Assembly: GCA_015065065.1 (NCBI GenBank)
Contig: SVQX01000022.1
Coordinates: 1 to 32,899, forward strand
Source of the DNA: Oscillospiraceae bacterium
GTDB lineage: Bacteria; Bacillota; Clostridia; Oscillospirales; CAG-272
DNA length: 32,899 nucleotides
Direction of reading: 5' to 3'
Below the pieces are notes generated by a model, which did not search any database, was not told the DNA's origin, and saw only the letters and a program-made list of their open reading frames with translations. The stretch's first letter is position 1; every line of letters starts with the position of its first letter. Position numbers and translations under genes: made by a program. Of this stretch, positions 17,673-27,732 are shown one piece after another.

Positions 17673-19085
17673 ATGGACGGGGATAGTACGTTACTTTTGA
17701 TTTTTATAGTCTGCGTTGCCCTCAGCGCGTTCTTTTCTTCATCTGAAAGCAGCTTTGCTACAATGAACAAGATACGCATCAAGCAGAAGGCCGACGACGG
17801 CAATAAAAAAGCAAAAAACGCGCTTTTTATTTCAAACAATTACGACAAGGCGATCACTACCTTGCTTATCGGCAACAATATCGTTAACATTGCCGCTTCC
17901 TCGGTAGCGACCATCTTTGCGCTGAAGCTGTTCAAGCAATATACAAGCCTTGGCGATCAAACCGCAAATCTGCTCACTACGGTTATTACTACCGTCATCA
18001 TCTTCATTTTCGCCGAAATGATACCCAAGAGCTACGCCATTGACAAGAGTGAAACGGTTGCGCTTCGCAATTCCGCGCCCATGCGCTTTCTTATGAAACT
18101 TTTGCGCCCCTTCACCTTTGTTTTCAACGGTATTACCACTCTTGTATCCAAGCTCTTTAAGGCTGAAAGCCTCCCCACCATTACGGAGGACGAGCTTAAG
18201 GATATTATCACCACTGCCGAGGAAGAGGGTGTTATGGACGAGGAGCAAAGCGATCTTTTGATGTCTGCAATTCAATTTTCGGGCACTACTGCCGCTAACG
18301 TAATGACTGCAAGAGATCAGATGATTGCCATCAGCGCGGATATCTCCCGCGAGGATCTGCTCGCTCTTATCCAGACCGCAAACCACTCCCGTCTGCCCGT
18401 TTACGAGGGCGATATCGACCACATTATCGGCTATTTACAGACACGCACGTATCTGCGTGCTTACCTCAAGGATGAGGACGTGAGCATCCGCGATATTCTT
18501 ATTCCTCCCTTTTTCGTAAGTCCCGACGCAAAGATCGACGATCTGCTGACGGTAATGCGCCAGCATAAATTTTACATGGCTGTGGTCAGCGAGACCTGCG
18601 GAGGCGAGGATAATGACGGTGCGGACACCGTTGAGTCGGATGTTGCTCCATGCGAGCACACCCTCGGCATCGTCACGATTGAGGACTTCCTTGAGGAGCT
18701 TGTGGGCGATATATGGGATGAGTCCGATGAGATCGACCACACGTTTACCAAGCTTGGCGGTAACAAGTACAAAATAGATACTCACCTTACCGTGGCAGAG
18801 GCATTCGCACGTATGAATTGCCCCGAGCCCGAGGCGAGAATTGCAAAGATCCCGCTCCTTGCATGGATCGTGCAGGAATTTAAGCACATTCCCGAGCTTG
18901 ACGAATCCTTTGAATATGGTAACATGGAGATCACCGTTGACGAGATCGACGGTCACCGTGTAAGCTATATTACAATCAAGATCGACGTTTCCTCCCCTGC
19001 TGCGGAGGACGAGGCGGATGAGGAAAAGGCTTCCGATACCCCCGCTGACAGCGACGAAAAAGCTGATAAGGAGGTGTCGGTATGA
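17673..19085 (+). CDS. CNNM/CorC (HlyC-type hemolysin) family transporter, paralogue 1
   Basis: LSAFFSSSESSFATMNKIRIKQKA, LLIGNNIVNIAASS, TEDELKDIITTAEEEGVMDEEQSDLL, CBS pair, LGIVTIEDFLEELVGDIWDESDEI, CorC-HlyC C-domain. ORF track starts at TTG 17661; ATG 17673 preferred. Confidence 0.92.
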   Translation: MDGDSTLLLIFIVCVALSAFFSSSESSFATMNKIRIKQKADDGNKKAKNALFISNNYDKAITTLLIGNNIVNIAASSVATIFALKLFKQYTSLGDQTANLLTTVITTVIIFIFAEMIPKSYAIDKSETVALRNSAPMRFLMKLLRPFTFVFNGITTLVSKLFKAESLPTITEDELKDIITTAEEEGVMDEEQSDLLMSAIQFSGTTAANVMTARDQMIAISADISREDLLALIQTANHSRLPVYEGDIDHIIGYLQTRTYLRAYLKDEDVSIRDILIPPFFVSPDAKIDDLLTVMRQHKFYMAVVSETCGGEDNDGADTVESDVAPCEHTLGIVTIEDFLEELVGDIWDESDEIDHTFTKLGGNKYKIDTHLTVAEAFARMNCPEPEARIAKIPLLAWIVQEFKHIPELDESFEYGNMEITVDEIDGHRVSYITIKIDVSSPAAEDEADEEKASDTPADSDEKADKEVSV

Positions 19086-20395
19086 TAGTTCCTTATCTTA
19101 TAATCATTGCCGTTATGATAGTGCTTTCCGCATTTTTCTCGGCAAGCGAGATGTCCTTCAGCTTTGCAAACAAGTCAAGGCTGAAAAAGGCGGCCGAGGA
19201 CGGCAAAAAGACCGCCCGCACAGCATATTACATCACCGAGCATTTCACGTCCGCACTGTCCGCAATACTTATCGGTAACAACCTTGTAAATATAGCGGCA
19301 TCCTCCTTCGGCACGCTGCTGTTTCTTGAGCTGTTCAATAACAATGAAGCACTTGCTTCAGTTGTTGCCACCCTTTCCATTACGCTCGTAGTGCTTATAT
19401 TTGCGGAGATCACCCCCAAGGTGATCGCACGTCAGCACGCAGATAAGCTCGTGCGCTTCTTTGCGTTCCCCATCCGCGTACTCACAATTATTTTCACCTA
19501 TATTATTCCTCTCGGCTCGCTGGCTACGGGAATAGTCAAGCTGGGGCGCAAGATTTGGGGCGCGGACAACGACGAGGATACTCCCACCGTTACTGAGGAT
19601 GAGCTTTCATCCATTATCGACACGGTCGAGGAGGAGGGCGTCATCGACGAGGAAAAGAGCGAGCTTCTTCAGTCCACTCTTGAGTTCCCCGACACAAACG
19701 TTGAGGAAATCATGACCCCCCGAATCGATATTGTGAATATCGACATTGACGACGATCCTGCGACTATCAGACAGATCATCACCGAGTCGCGCTACTCCCG
19801 TATCCCCGTATACGAGGACAATATCGACAACATTATCGGTGTTCTCTACCTCAATCACTACTACAAGGCTCTTGCAAAATGCAAGGCGGACGGACTGGAT
19901 CCCGAGGCGCTGGACATCCGCTCGCTTATCGTCGAGCCGCCCTTCATTTACAAATCCATGAAGCTCCCTGCCGCTCTCGCCACCATGAAGGAGAGTAAGA
20001 TGCACCTGGTCGTCGTAACAGACGAGTTCGGCGGTACCTTGGGTATTGTTACCATGGAGGACATTCTTGAGGAGCTTGTGGGTGATATCTGGGACGAGTC
20101 GGACGAGATCGTTGAGATGATAAACAGGATAGGCGACAATATTTACGAGGTAAAGGGCGATATGAATATCGACGACCTGTTTGCCGAGATAGAATTTGAC
20201 GCCGAGGCTCACGATTTTGAATGTGAATACTCCACCGTTGGCGGTTGGGCGGTTGAAATGCTCAACGACGCGCCGAAGGTGGGCGACAGCTTCAATTACG
20301 AAAACCTCTGCATTATAGTCAACGATATGGACGATATGCGAGTTACCAGCCTTACGGTGCTTGTAACGCCCGTTGAGGAAGAAACGGAAGAATAA
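19082..20395 (+). CDS. CNNM/CorC (HlyC-type hemolysin) family transporter, paralogue 2
   Basis: LSAFFSASEMSFSFANKSRLKKAAEDGK, ILIGNNLVNIAASS, FGGTLGIVTMEDILEELVGDIWDESDEI; ATGA overlap with paralogue 1. Confidence 0.93.
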   Translation: MIVPYLIIIAVMIVLSAFFSASEMSFSFANKSRLKKAAEDGKKTARTAYYITEHFTSALSAILIGNNLVNIAASSFGTLLFLELFNNNEALASVVATLSITLVVLIFAEITPKVIARQHADKLVRFFAFPIRVLTIIFTYIIPLGSLATGIVKLGRKIWGADNDEDTPTVTEDELSSIIDTVEEEGVIDEEKSELLQSTLEFPDTNVEEIMTPRIDIVNIDIDDDPATIRQIITESRYSRIPVYEDNIDNIIGVLYLNHYYKALAKCKADGLDPEALDIRSLIVEPPFIYKSMKLPAALATMKESKMHLVVVTDEFGGTLGIVTMEDILEELVGDIWDESDEIVEMINRIGDNIYEVKGDMNIDDLFAEIEFDAEAHDFECEYSTVGGWAVEMLNDAPKVGDSFNYENLCIIVNDMDDMRVTSLTVLVTPVEEETEE

Positions 20396-20407
20396 AAATC
20401 CCAACAC

Positions 20408-20443
20408 AAAAAGCCTCTTTCCGACTTGGAAAGAGGCTTTTTT
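20408..20443. terminator. Bidirectional intrinsic terminator between CNNM paralogue 2 and guaB
   Basis: AAAAAGCCTCTTTCC (20408-20422) - GACTT - GGAAAGAGGCTTTTTT (20428-20443). Confidence 0.93.
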
Positions 20444-20454
20444 ACATATTTGCT

Positions 20455-21963
<1,509 letters not shown>

Positions 21964-21974
21964 TTATTAGAAAT

Positions 21975-22003
21975 ATTATATCAAAAAGTCCTCCCCCTGT
22001 CAA
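21975..22003 (-). promoter_or_regulatory. Consensus sigma-A promoter of guaB
   Basis: Minus strand TTGACA (22003-21998) - 17 nt - TATAAT (21980-21975). Confidence 0.85.
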
Positions 22004-22140
22004 GGCTGTAACTTTGACGAAATTTATCGACAATTTTGTATTTTTTTAACAAATTATATAATTTTTCAGAATATCGGTAAATCCTTCTGTCAAGGCGGCA
22101 TAAGTTATAGATGTATAAAAACCAAGCCTCGGAGGTCAAC

Positions 22141-22896
22141 GTGGAGAAAAATTCTAAGAAAGCTAATTATTCCTCGCCACTTATTTTTTGTGCGTTTACG
22201 CTGTTTTTATGCGTTTTCTGTATTTTGCTCACGCTGTCAAGCAGGCAGAACGACGCACAAAAAACAGATAGCGATGCCACGGACAGTACCGATGCGTCCT
22301 CCGCCACGCTTACCGCCGTCGTTATCGACGCGGGACACGGAGGCGAGGACGGCGGAGCTGCAAGTGCGGACGGCATGCAGGAAAAGGACATAAATCTTGC
22401 CATTGCTCTCATGCTACGCGATTATTACACCGCCGCCGGGGTACCCACGGTGCTTACCCGTGACGATGACATTTTGCTTTACGACAAAAGCGCTGACCAC
22501 GTGGGCAAAAAGAAAATGATGGACCTTGCCAGCCGCCTCGCTACTGCAAATGGGACTGAAAATGCTCTGTTTATCAGCATACATCAAAACGCATTTTCGG
22601 ACAAGAAATACAACGGGCTTCAGGTGTGGTATTCCCCTTATTCGGCAGTGTCGTTTGATATCGCCAAGGATATTCAGTCGGCTTCAACGCTGATACAGCC
22701 ATCAAATTACCGCAAGGTCAAGGCTGCAGACGAAAAGCTTTTCCTTCTCCACCGCCTGCGTACCCCCGCCGTCCTTGTGGAATGCGGCTTTATGTCAAAC
22801 GACGAGGAGGCTGCAAGGCTCTCCACGGAGGAATATCAAAGGAAGCTGGCATTCACTATTTTCATATCTACATTGAAATATTTTAAAATACCATGA
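22141..22896 (+). CDS. N-acetylmuramoyl-L-alanine amidase (Amidase_3, CwlD-like)
   Basis: VVIDAGHGGEDGGA, KDINLAIALMLRDYYTAAGVPTVLTRDDD, FISIHQNAF, VLVECGFMSNDEEA; one N-terminal TM segment. GTG start at 22141 after CGGAGGTCAAC preferred over ATG 22111. Confidence 0.88.
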   Translation: MEKNSKKANYSSPLIFCAFTLFLCVFCILLTLSSRQNDAQKTDSDATDSTDASSATLTAVVIDAGHGGEDGGAASADGMQEKDINLAIALMLRDYYTAAGVPTVLTRDDDILLYDKSADHVGKKKMMDLASRLATANGTENALFISIHQNAFSDKKYNGLQVWYSPYSAVSFDIAKDIQSASTLIQPSNYRKVKAADEKLFLLHRLRTPAVLVECGFMSNDEEAARLSTEEYQRKLAFTIFISTLKYFKIP

Positions 22897-23016
22897 CGGA
22901 ATGTCACGTTTTCGCCCGAATGTTTGTTTGCGTTCATAAACGGTTAAAAGGAGGTTAACAAAATAATAGTATAATAGATGTGATTATGGGTAAGTGCCCG
23001 TTTTTTCGGAGGATAA

Positions 23017-24531
23017 ATGAAACAGTTAGTTAATGCGCTGAAGGAGTCATTGACATCCGTTCTGCCGATATTCGCAATAGTTTTGCTGCTAAGCATCACT
23101 GTTGCGCCCTTGCAGTCGGGAGTTCTCGTGCTTTTTCTGTTCGGAACCTTACTTTTGCTTGTGGGAATGAGCCTCTTCACGATAGGCTCGGGTATGTCCA
23201 TGCAGCCTCTTGGCGAAGGTATCGGTGTTTCCCTTTCTAAATCCAAAAAGCTGATAATTCCACTCCTCGTGTGCCTCGTGCTTGGTATTCTTATCACTAT
23301 CGCAGAGCCTGACCTTCAGGTGCTTGCCGAGCAGGTCCCATCCATACCCAATATCGTGCTTATACTGTGCGTTGCGGTCGGAGTCGGAGTTTTTCTTGTT
23401 ATAGCAATGATTCGCTCGCGCAAAAGTGTTCAGCTTTCCCGTCTGCTTCTTATCTTTTACGGACTTGCGATCATTCTTACCTTTTTTGTAACTGATGAAT
23501 TTATCCCCACCGCGTTTGACTCGGGCGGAGTTACCACAGGTCCTGTGACTGTTCCCTTTATCATGGCTTTGGGAGCGGGTATGGCGTCCATCAGCAGTGA
23601 CAAGCACTCGCAGGAAAACAGCTTCGGTCTGGTTTCCCTTTGCAGCATCGGTCCTATACTGTCTGTTCTTATTCTGAGTATTTGCTACAAGCCCGAGGCG
23701 GAGTCGGTCACCTCCGAGCTTGGAGTTTTTGAAACCACAAGTGCCGCCTTTGCCGCGTTCCTTGAGGGCTTCCCCAAATATGCGGGGGAGGTGCTTATGG
23801 CTTTCCTCCCTATCGTGGGTATGCTTATAGTTTTCCAGCTTTTAACCAAGCGCTTCCACAAGATGCAGATGATAAAGGTTTGCGTCGGATTGGTTTATAC
23901 ATACGTCGGACTCGTGCTTTTCCTGACGGGCGCTAATGTGGGCTTTATGCCTGCGGGACGTGAGATAGGCAAGCAGATCGCTTCCGGCGACTTCAGCTAC
24001 GTGCTTATTCCTATCGGTATGATAATGGGCTTCTTCGTCGTTTCCGCCGAGCCAGCCGTTCATTCACTCAAAAAGCAGGTCGAGGAGATCACACACGGTG
24101 CTATCGCACAGAAGTCTATCGGACTTGCCCTTTCCATGGGCGTTGCGGTTTCTGTCGGAATCGCTATGCTCCGTGTGCTGACGGGTATTCCAATTTTTCC
24201 CTTCCTCATTGTGGGATATGCGGTTTCTCTTATCATTACCTTTTTCGTCCCCCCTCTTTACACAGGTATAGCATTTGACTCGGGTGGAGTCGCAAGCGGT
24301 CCTATGGCGACCACCTTCATCCTTCCATTTGCTATCGGCGCTTGCGATGCGGTTGGCGGAAACGTCATGACCGATGCCTTTGGCGTTGTGGCAATGGTAG
24401 CCATGACACCCCTTATTACTATTCAGGTCATGGGTCTTTACAGCCGAATAAAATCTCGCAGAATGCGTCAGAAGGCGCACAGCGAGCTGCTGCAGCTTGA
24501 AAACGACATGATCTACTACGATGAAATGTGA
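23017..24531 (+). CDS. DUF1538-family integral membrane protein (internally duplicated transporter-like)
   Basis: Many TM segments and two repeats carrying FDSGGVTTGPVTVPF and FDSGGVASGPMATTF. Confidence 0.85.
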   Translation: MKQLVNALKESLTSVLPIFAIVLLLSITVAPLQSGVLVLFLFGTLLLLVGMSLFTIGSGMSMQPLGEGIGVSLSKSKKLIIPLLVCLVLGILITIAEPDLQVLAEQVPSIPNIVLILCVAVGVGVFLVIAMIRSRKSVQLSRLLLIFYGLAIILTFFVTDEFIPTAFDSGGVTTGPVTVPFIMALGAGMASISSDKHSQENSFGLVSLCSIGPILSVLILSICYKPEAESVTSELGVFETTSAAFAAFLEGFPKYAGEVLMAFLPIVGMLIVFQLLTKRFHKMQMIKVCVGLVYTYVGLVLFLTGANVGFMPAGREIGKQIASGDFSYVLIPIGMIMGFFVVSAEPAVHSLKKQVEEITHGAIAQKSIGLALSMGVAVSVGIAMLRVLTGIPIFPFLIVGYAVSLIITFFVPPLYTGIAFDSGGVASGPMATTFILPFAIGACDAVGGNVMTDAFGVVAMVAMTPLITIQVMGLYSRIKSRRMRQKAHSELLQLENDMIYYDEM

Positions 24532-24541
24532 GGTAACGGAT

Positions 24542-25243
24542 ATGAGCAATACAGATCAAAGCCGTATCGTCGTGATGCTATCCATCCTCGCCCGAGGTAA
24601 GAGCAAGCAATATCTCGAAATGCTCAGCTCCAAAAATATCAAATATCATCTTCAAAGTGTTGGATTTGGAACTGCTCCCTCCGAAATGATGGATATTTTC
24701 GGCTTGGGCAGCAACGACAAGGATATCATTTTCAGCTTTGCACCCGTTGACGACGTTTCTGCCCTTGCCGCAGAGCTTACAAAAAATATTGACAGCTCCG
24801 CACGCTACGGTGGGCTTGCAATTATCCTTTCCCTGTCGTCCATCAACCGACTTACGTCCGAGATAATCAACCGCGCCAACCGAGATGCGGACAACGCCAA
24901 AAAAGGAGTAAAGACAGCTAAAATGAAAAACGAGCTTAAGCATAATCTTATAGCAATTTCCGTAAACCAAGGCTACACCGACGCGGTGATGAGGATAGCC
25001 AAGCAGTTCGGTGCTACAGGTGGCACTGTCATCCGCGCTCGCCTTGCGGGCTCTCAAAATCTTGAGCAATTTGATGACAGCGAGGAGGACGGCATTTCCG
25101 TTGAAAAGGAGATCATTACCATTCTCGCACCTGCAAATATTTGCAAGCAGATAATGGAGGAGGTCAACTCCAAGTACGGTCTTAATTCCGAGGCTCGCGG
25201 AACTATCTGCTCCGTGCCCGTAGAAAAGGCGTTCAAGATCTGA
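24542..25243 (+). CDS. P-II family (GlnB-like) regulator, apparently two P-II-like domains in tandem
   Basis: Second half LIAISVNQGYTDAVMRIAKQFGATGGTVIRARLAG...VEKEIITILAP...YGLNSEARGTICSVPVEKAF matches P-II/DUF1538-associated proteins. Start trimmed to MSNTDQ (24542) after GAGGT. Confidence 0.8.
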   Translation: MSNTDQSRIVVMLSILARGKSKQYLEMLSSKNIKYHLQSVGFGTAPSEMMDIFGLGSNDKDIIFSFAPVDDVSALAAELTKNIDSSARYGGLAIILSLSSINRLTSEIINRANRDADNAKKGVKTAKMKNELKHNLIAISVNQGYTDAVMRIAKQFGATGGTVIRARLAGSQNLEQFDDSEEDGISVEKEIITILAPANICKQIMEEVNSKYGLNSEARGTICSVPVEKAFKI

Positions 25244-25250
25244 CTAAAAC

Positions 25251-25300
25251 AAAAAAATCGCAGTTCCGTCGGAATAAGCTCCGATCGGTCTGCGATTTTT
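25251..25300. terminator. Bidirectional intrinsic terminator between the P-II gene and tadA
   Basis: AAAAAAATCGCAG ... CTGCGATTTTT with an inner CCGTCGGA/TCCGATCGG stem. Confidence 0.88.
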
Positions 25301-25769
25301 ATTTTCTTTTTTTCTCGAAGAACGTGCGGAGCAGCTCACGGCACTCGTCGGCAAGCAAGCCACCCTCTACCTCGGTCGACGTGCGGCTGCTTGGATTTCG
25401 GTGTATGCACCACACGCTTCCCATTCCGCCTGCGACAGTATCCTTTGCGCCGTAGACAACGCGGGATATACGGGAATTGATCACGGCACCCGCACACATG
25501 GGACAGGGCTCAAGGGTGACGTACAGCGTACATCCTTCAAGTCGCCAGCCGCCCAAAGCCTTACAAGCAGTGTCGATTGCACTAATCTCGGCGTGTCCAA
25601 GTGCATTTCCCAACGCTTCGCGTGTGTTGTACCCCTCAGCAATTATCTCGCCGTCACGGGCAATTACAGCGCCCACAGGAACATCTCCGCGCTCCCCTGC
25701 CAAAGCCGCAAGCTTCAGCGCGCGTCTCATAAATTCAATGTCGCTCGTCTTTTTTGTTTGATCTTCCAT
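25299..25769 (-). CDS. tadA: tRNA-specific adenosine deaminase TadA
   Basis: DVPVGAVIARDGEIIAEGYN, GHAEISAID, YVTLEPCPMCAGAVINSRISRVVYGAKD. Confidence 0.93.
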   Translation of the reverse strand: MEDQTKKTSDIEFMRRALKLAALAGERGDVPVGAVIARDGEIIAEGYNTREALGNALGHAEISAIDTACKALGGWRLEGCTLYVTLEPCPMCAGAVINSRISRVVYGAKDTVAGGMGSVWCIHRNPSSRTSTEVEGGLLADECRELLRTFFEKKRK

Positions 25770-25791
25770 TTTCGTTCCGCCTTTACAGAAA

Positions 25792-25817
25792 TCGGGGAGA
25801 AGCTAACCTCTCCCCGA
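25792..25817 (-). terminator. Hairpin downstream of tsf
   Basis: TCGGGGAGA - AGCTAACC - TCTCCCCGA, 9-bp stem; weak T-tract on the minus strand. Confidence 0.6.
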
Positions 25818-25837
25818 ATCTTTATTTTAGAAATAAA

Positions 25838-26767
25838 TTACTTATTTCCGCCTGCAAGCTTCTCGATCTCGGCAGCGAAGTCCTCTTCCTTCTTCTGGAT
25901 GCCCTCGCCCTTCTCAAAGCGGCAGATCTCAACAACTGCGATCTTTCCGCCGAGAGCCTTTGCGGTGTTCTCGATATACTTGCCTACCTTCATATCGTCT
26001 TCCTTAACGTAGCCCATATCTACAAGGCAGTTTGCCTCGTAGTACTTGCCAAGCTTACCCATTACGATACCCTCAAGTACCTTCTCGGGCTTGCCTGCCA
26101 TCTTGGGATCGTTAGCGAGCTGAGTCTTGATGATCTCCTTCTCAGCCTCGATAACGGATGCGGGAACGTTCTCGCGGGCGATATACGGTGTGGGATATGC
26201 GCCTATCTGGAGAGCGATATTCTTTGCAAACTCTGCAAAGCCGTCCTTATCGGCAACGTCGGTATCGAACTTTGCGATAACGCCTATAGAGCCTGCGCCG
26301 TGAATGTAGGTGCTGGTGATACCCTCAACTACAACGAAGCGGCGGATGCTGATCTTTTCGCCGATAACGAAGATCATTTCCTTCAGCTTCTCATCAACGG
26401 TAACGGTGCCGTCAACGTACTTACCTGCCAAAAGAGCATCAACGTCAGCGGGCTTGTTAGCGATAATGGTCTGAAGCAGAGCCTTTACGAACTCCTTGAA
26501 CTTCTCGTTCTTTGCAACGAAGTCGGTCTCGGAGTTAACCTCGATCATAGCGGTTACGTTGCCTTCCTTCATGATATCAACGATACCGTCGGCAGCGATA
26601 CGGTTTGCGATCTTGGACTGAGCCTTCAGCTCGCCCTTCTCACGCAGGATCTTAATAGCGGCCTCAACGTCTCCGTCAGCCTCAACAAGTGCCTTCTTGC
26701 ACTCCATCATACCGATACCGGTCTTTGCGCGGAGAGCGGCAACATCCTTAGCAGCAATAGTAGCCAT
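25838..26767 (-). CDS. tsf: Elongation factor Ts
   Basis: AKDVAALRAKTGIGMMECKKALVEADGDVEAAIKILREKG, MIEVNSETDFVAKNEKF. Confidence 0.97.
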   Translation of the reverse strand: MATIAAKDVAALRAKTGIGMMECKKALVEADGDVEAAIKILREKGELKAQSKIANRIAADGIVDIMKEGNVTAMIEVNSETDFVAKNEKFKEFVKALLQTIIANKPADVDALLAGKYVDGTVTVDEKLKEMIFVIGEKISIRRFVVVEGITSTYIHGAGSIGVIAKFDTDVADKDGFAEFAKNIALQIGAYPTPYIARENVPASVIEAEKEIIKTQLANDPKMAGKPEKVLEGIVMGKLGKYYEANCLVDMGYVKEDDMKVGKYIENTAKALGGKIAVVEICRFEKGEGIQKKEEDFAAEIEKLAGGNK

Positions 26768-26791
26768 TTTCGTATTCTCCTTTGTATTTAA

Positions 26792-27532
26792 TTACTCTGC
26801 AGCAACGGTCTCGTCTGCTGCCTCGGGAGCAGTCTCCTCGGTGAGCTGCTCGCCCTGTCTGCCTTCGATGATCGCGTCAGCGATAACGGAGGAGATGAGC
26901 TTGATAGCGCGGATAGCGTCGTCGTTACCGGGGATAACGTAGTCTGCGTCATCAGGATCGCAGTTGGTATCAACGATAGCGATTACGGGGATACCCAGCT
27001 TCTTAGCCTCCAGAACAGCGATATGCTCCTTGTGGGGGTCTACGATAAAGATAGCATCGGGAAGCTTCTCCATAGTCTTGATACCGCCGAGGTTCTTTTC
27101 CAGGTCGAAGATCTCCTTCTGCTTGCCTGCAACTTCCTTCTTGGGAAGCAGCTCAAAGGTTCCGTCCTCCTGCATCTTGTTAAGAGTGTTAAGACGGTTG
27201 ATGGAACGCTTGATGGTCTTGAAGTTGGTCATCATACCGCCGGGCCAACGTACGTTTACATAGTACATGCCGCAACGGGTAGCCTCCTCCTTGATAGCCT
27301 CAGCAGCCTGCTTCTTCGTACCTACGAAGAGGAATGTGCCGCCCTCAGCGGAGAGGTCGCGAACGAAGTTGTAAGCTTCCTCAAACTTCTTAACGGTCTT
27401 CTGCAGGTCAATGATGTAGATACCGTTACGCTCGGTGAAGATGTACTCCTGCATCTTCGGGTTCCAACGTCTGGTGTGGTGTCCGAAATGAACACCTGCT
27501 TCAAGCAGCTGCTTGATGGTGATTACTGACAT
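26792..27532 (-). CDS. rpsB: 30S ribosomal protein S2
   Basis: [46 protein letters not shown]. The true start is 27532 (AAGGAGG SD); the ORF-track extension to 27616 is leader sequence. Confidence 0.96.
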   Translation of the reverse strand: MSVITIKQLLEAGVHFGHHTRRWNPKMQEYIFTERNGIYIIDLQKTVKKFEEAYNFVRDLSAEGGTFLFVGTKKQAAEAIKEEATRCGMYYVNVRWPGGMMTNFKTIKRSINRLNTLNKMQEDGTFELLPKKEVAGKQKEIFDLEKNLGGIKTMEKLPDAIFIVDPHKEHIAVLEAKKLGIPVIAIVDTNCDPDDADYVIPGNDDAIRAIKLISSVIADAIIEGRQGEQLTEETAPEAADETVAAE

Positions 27533-27562
27533 TTTCATGTCCTCCTTAAACGGTTTTTCCAC

Positions 27563-27630
27563 CACAGACACCGTTGCAAAATGATCTGGGCACACGCCCC
27601 GACACCGATTTTGCACTGTCCATGTCTGTG
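27563..27630 (-). ncRNA. Structured 5' leader of rpsB, candidate r-protein autoregulatory element
   Basis: Three nested complementary pairs: CACAGAC (27563-27569)/GTCTGTG (27624-27630), TGCAAAAT (27575-27582)/ATTTTGCA (27608-27615), GGGC (27588-27591)/GCCC (27596-27599). Confidence 0.5.
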
Positions 27631-27669
27631 TGTGTATTTTTATTGCTGTGCTTCGCGCACAACAGGGGT

Positions 27670-27698
27670 ATTATACCATACCTATCAACATTTTGCAA
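27670..27698 (-). promoter_or_regulatory. Putative sigma-A promoter (extended -10) of rpsB-tsf
   Basis: Minus strand TTGCAA - 17 nt - TATAAT with a TG-n extended -10. Confidence 0.8.
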
Positions 27699-27732
27699 CA
27701 GATGCCCGCACTTTTTACAATTTATTTACAAT

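Noticed and set aside
22036-22052. Possible Rex operator TTGTATTTTTTTAACAA upstream of the amidase gene
   Set aside because: Resembles TTGTTAAnnnnTTAACAA only in the outer half-sites and is 17 rather than 18 nt; could be chance in an AT-rich region.
22948-22962. TTAAAAGGAGGTTAACAA upstream of DUF1538 as a Rex site or SD
   Set aside because: Half-sites are wrongly spaced and it is too far from the 23017 start; probably coincidental.
25754-26791. 345-aa plus-strand ORF antisense to tsf
   Set aside because: Leu/Cys/Asn-rich translation typical of the antisense of a biased-codon highly expressed gene; tsf is certain.
27533-27616. N-terminal extension of rpsB in the ORF track ([13 protein letters not shown]...)
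   Set aside because: It overlaps the structured leader; the SD and S2 N-terminus place the start at 27532.
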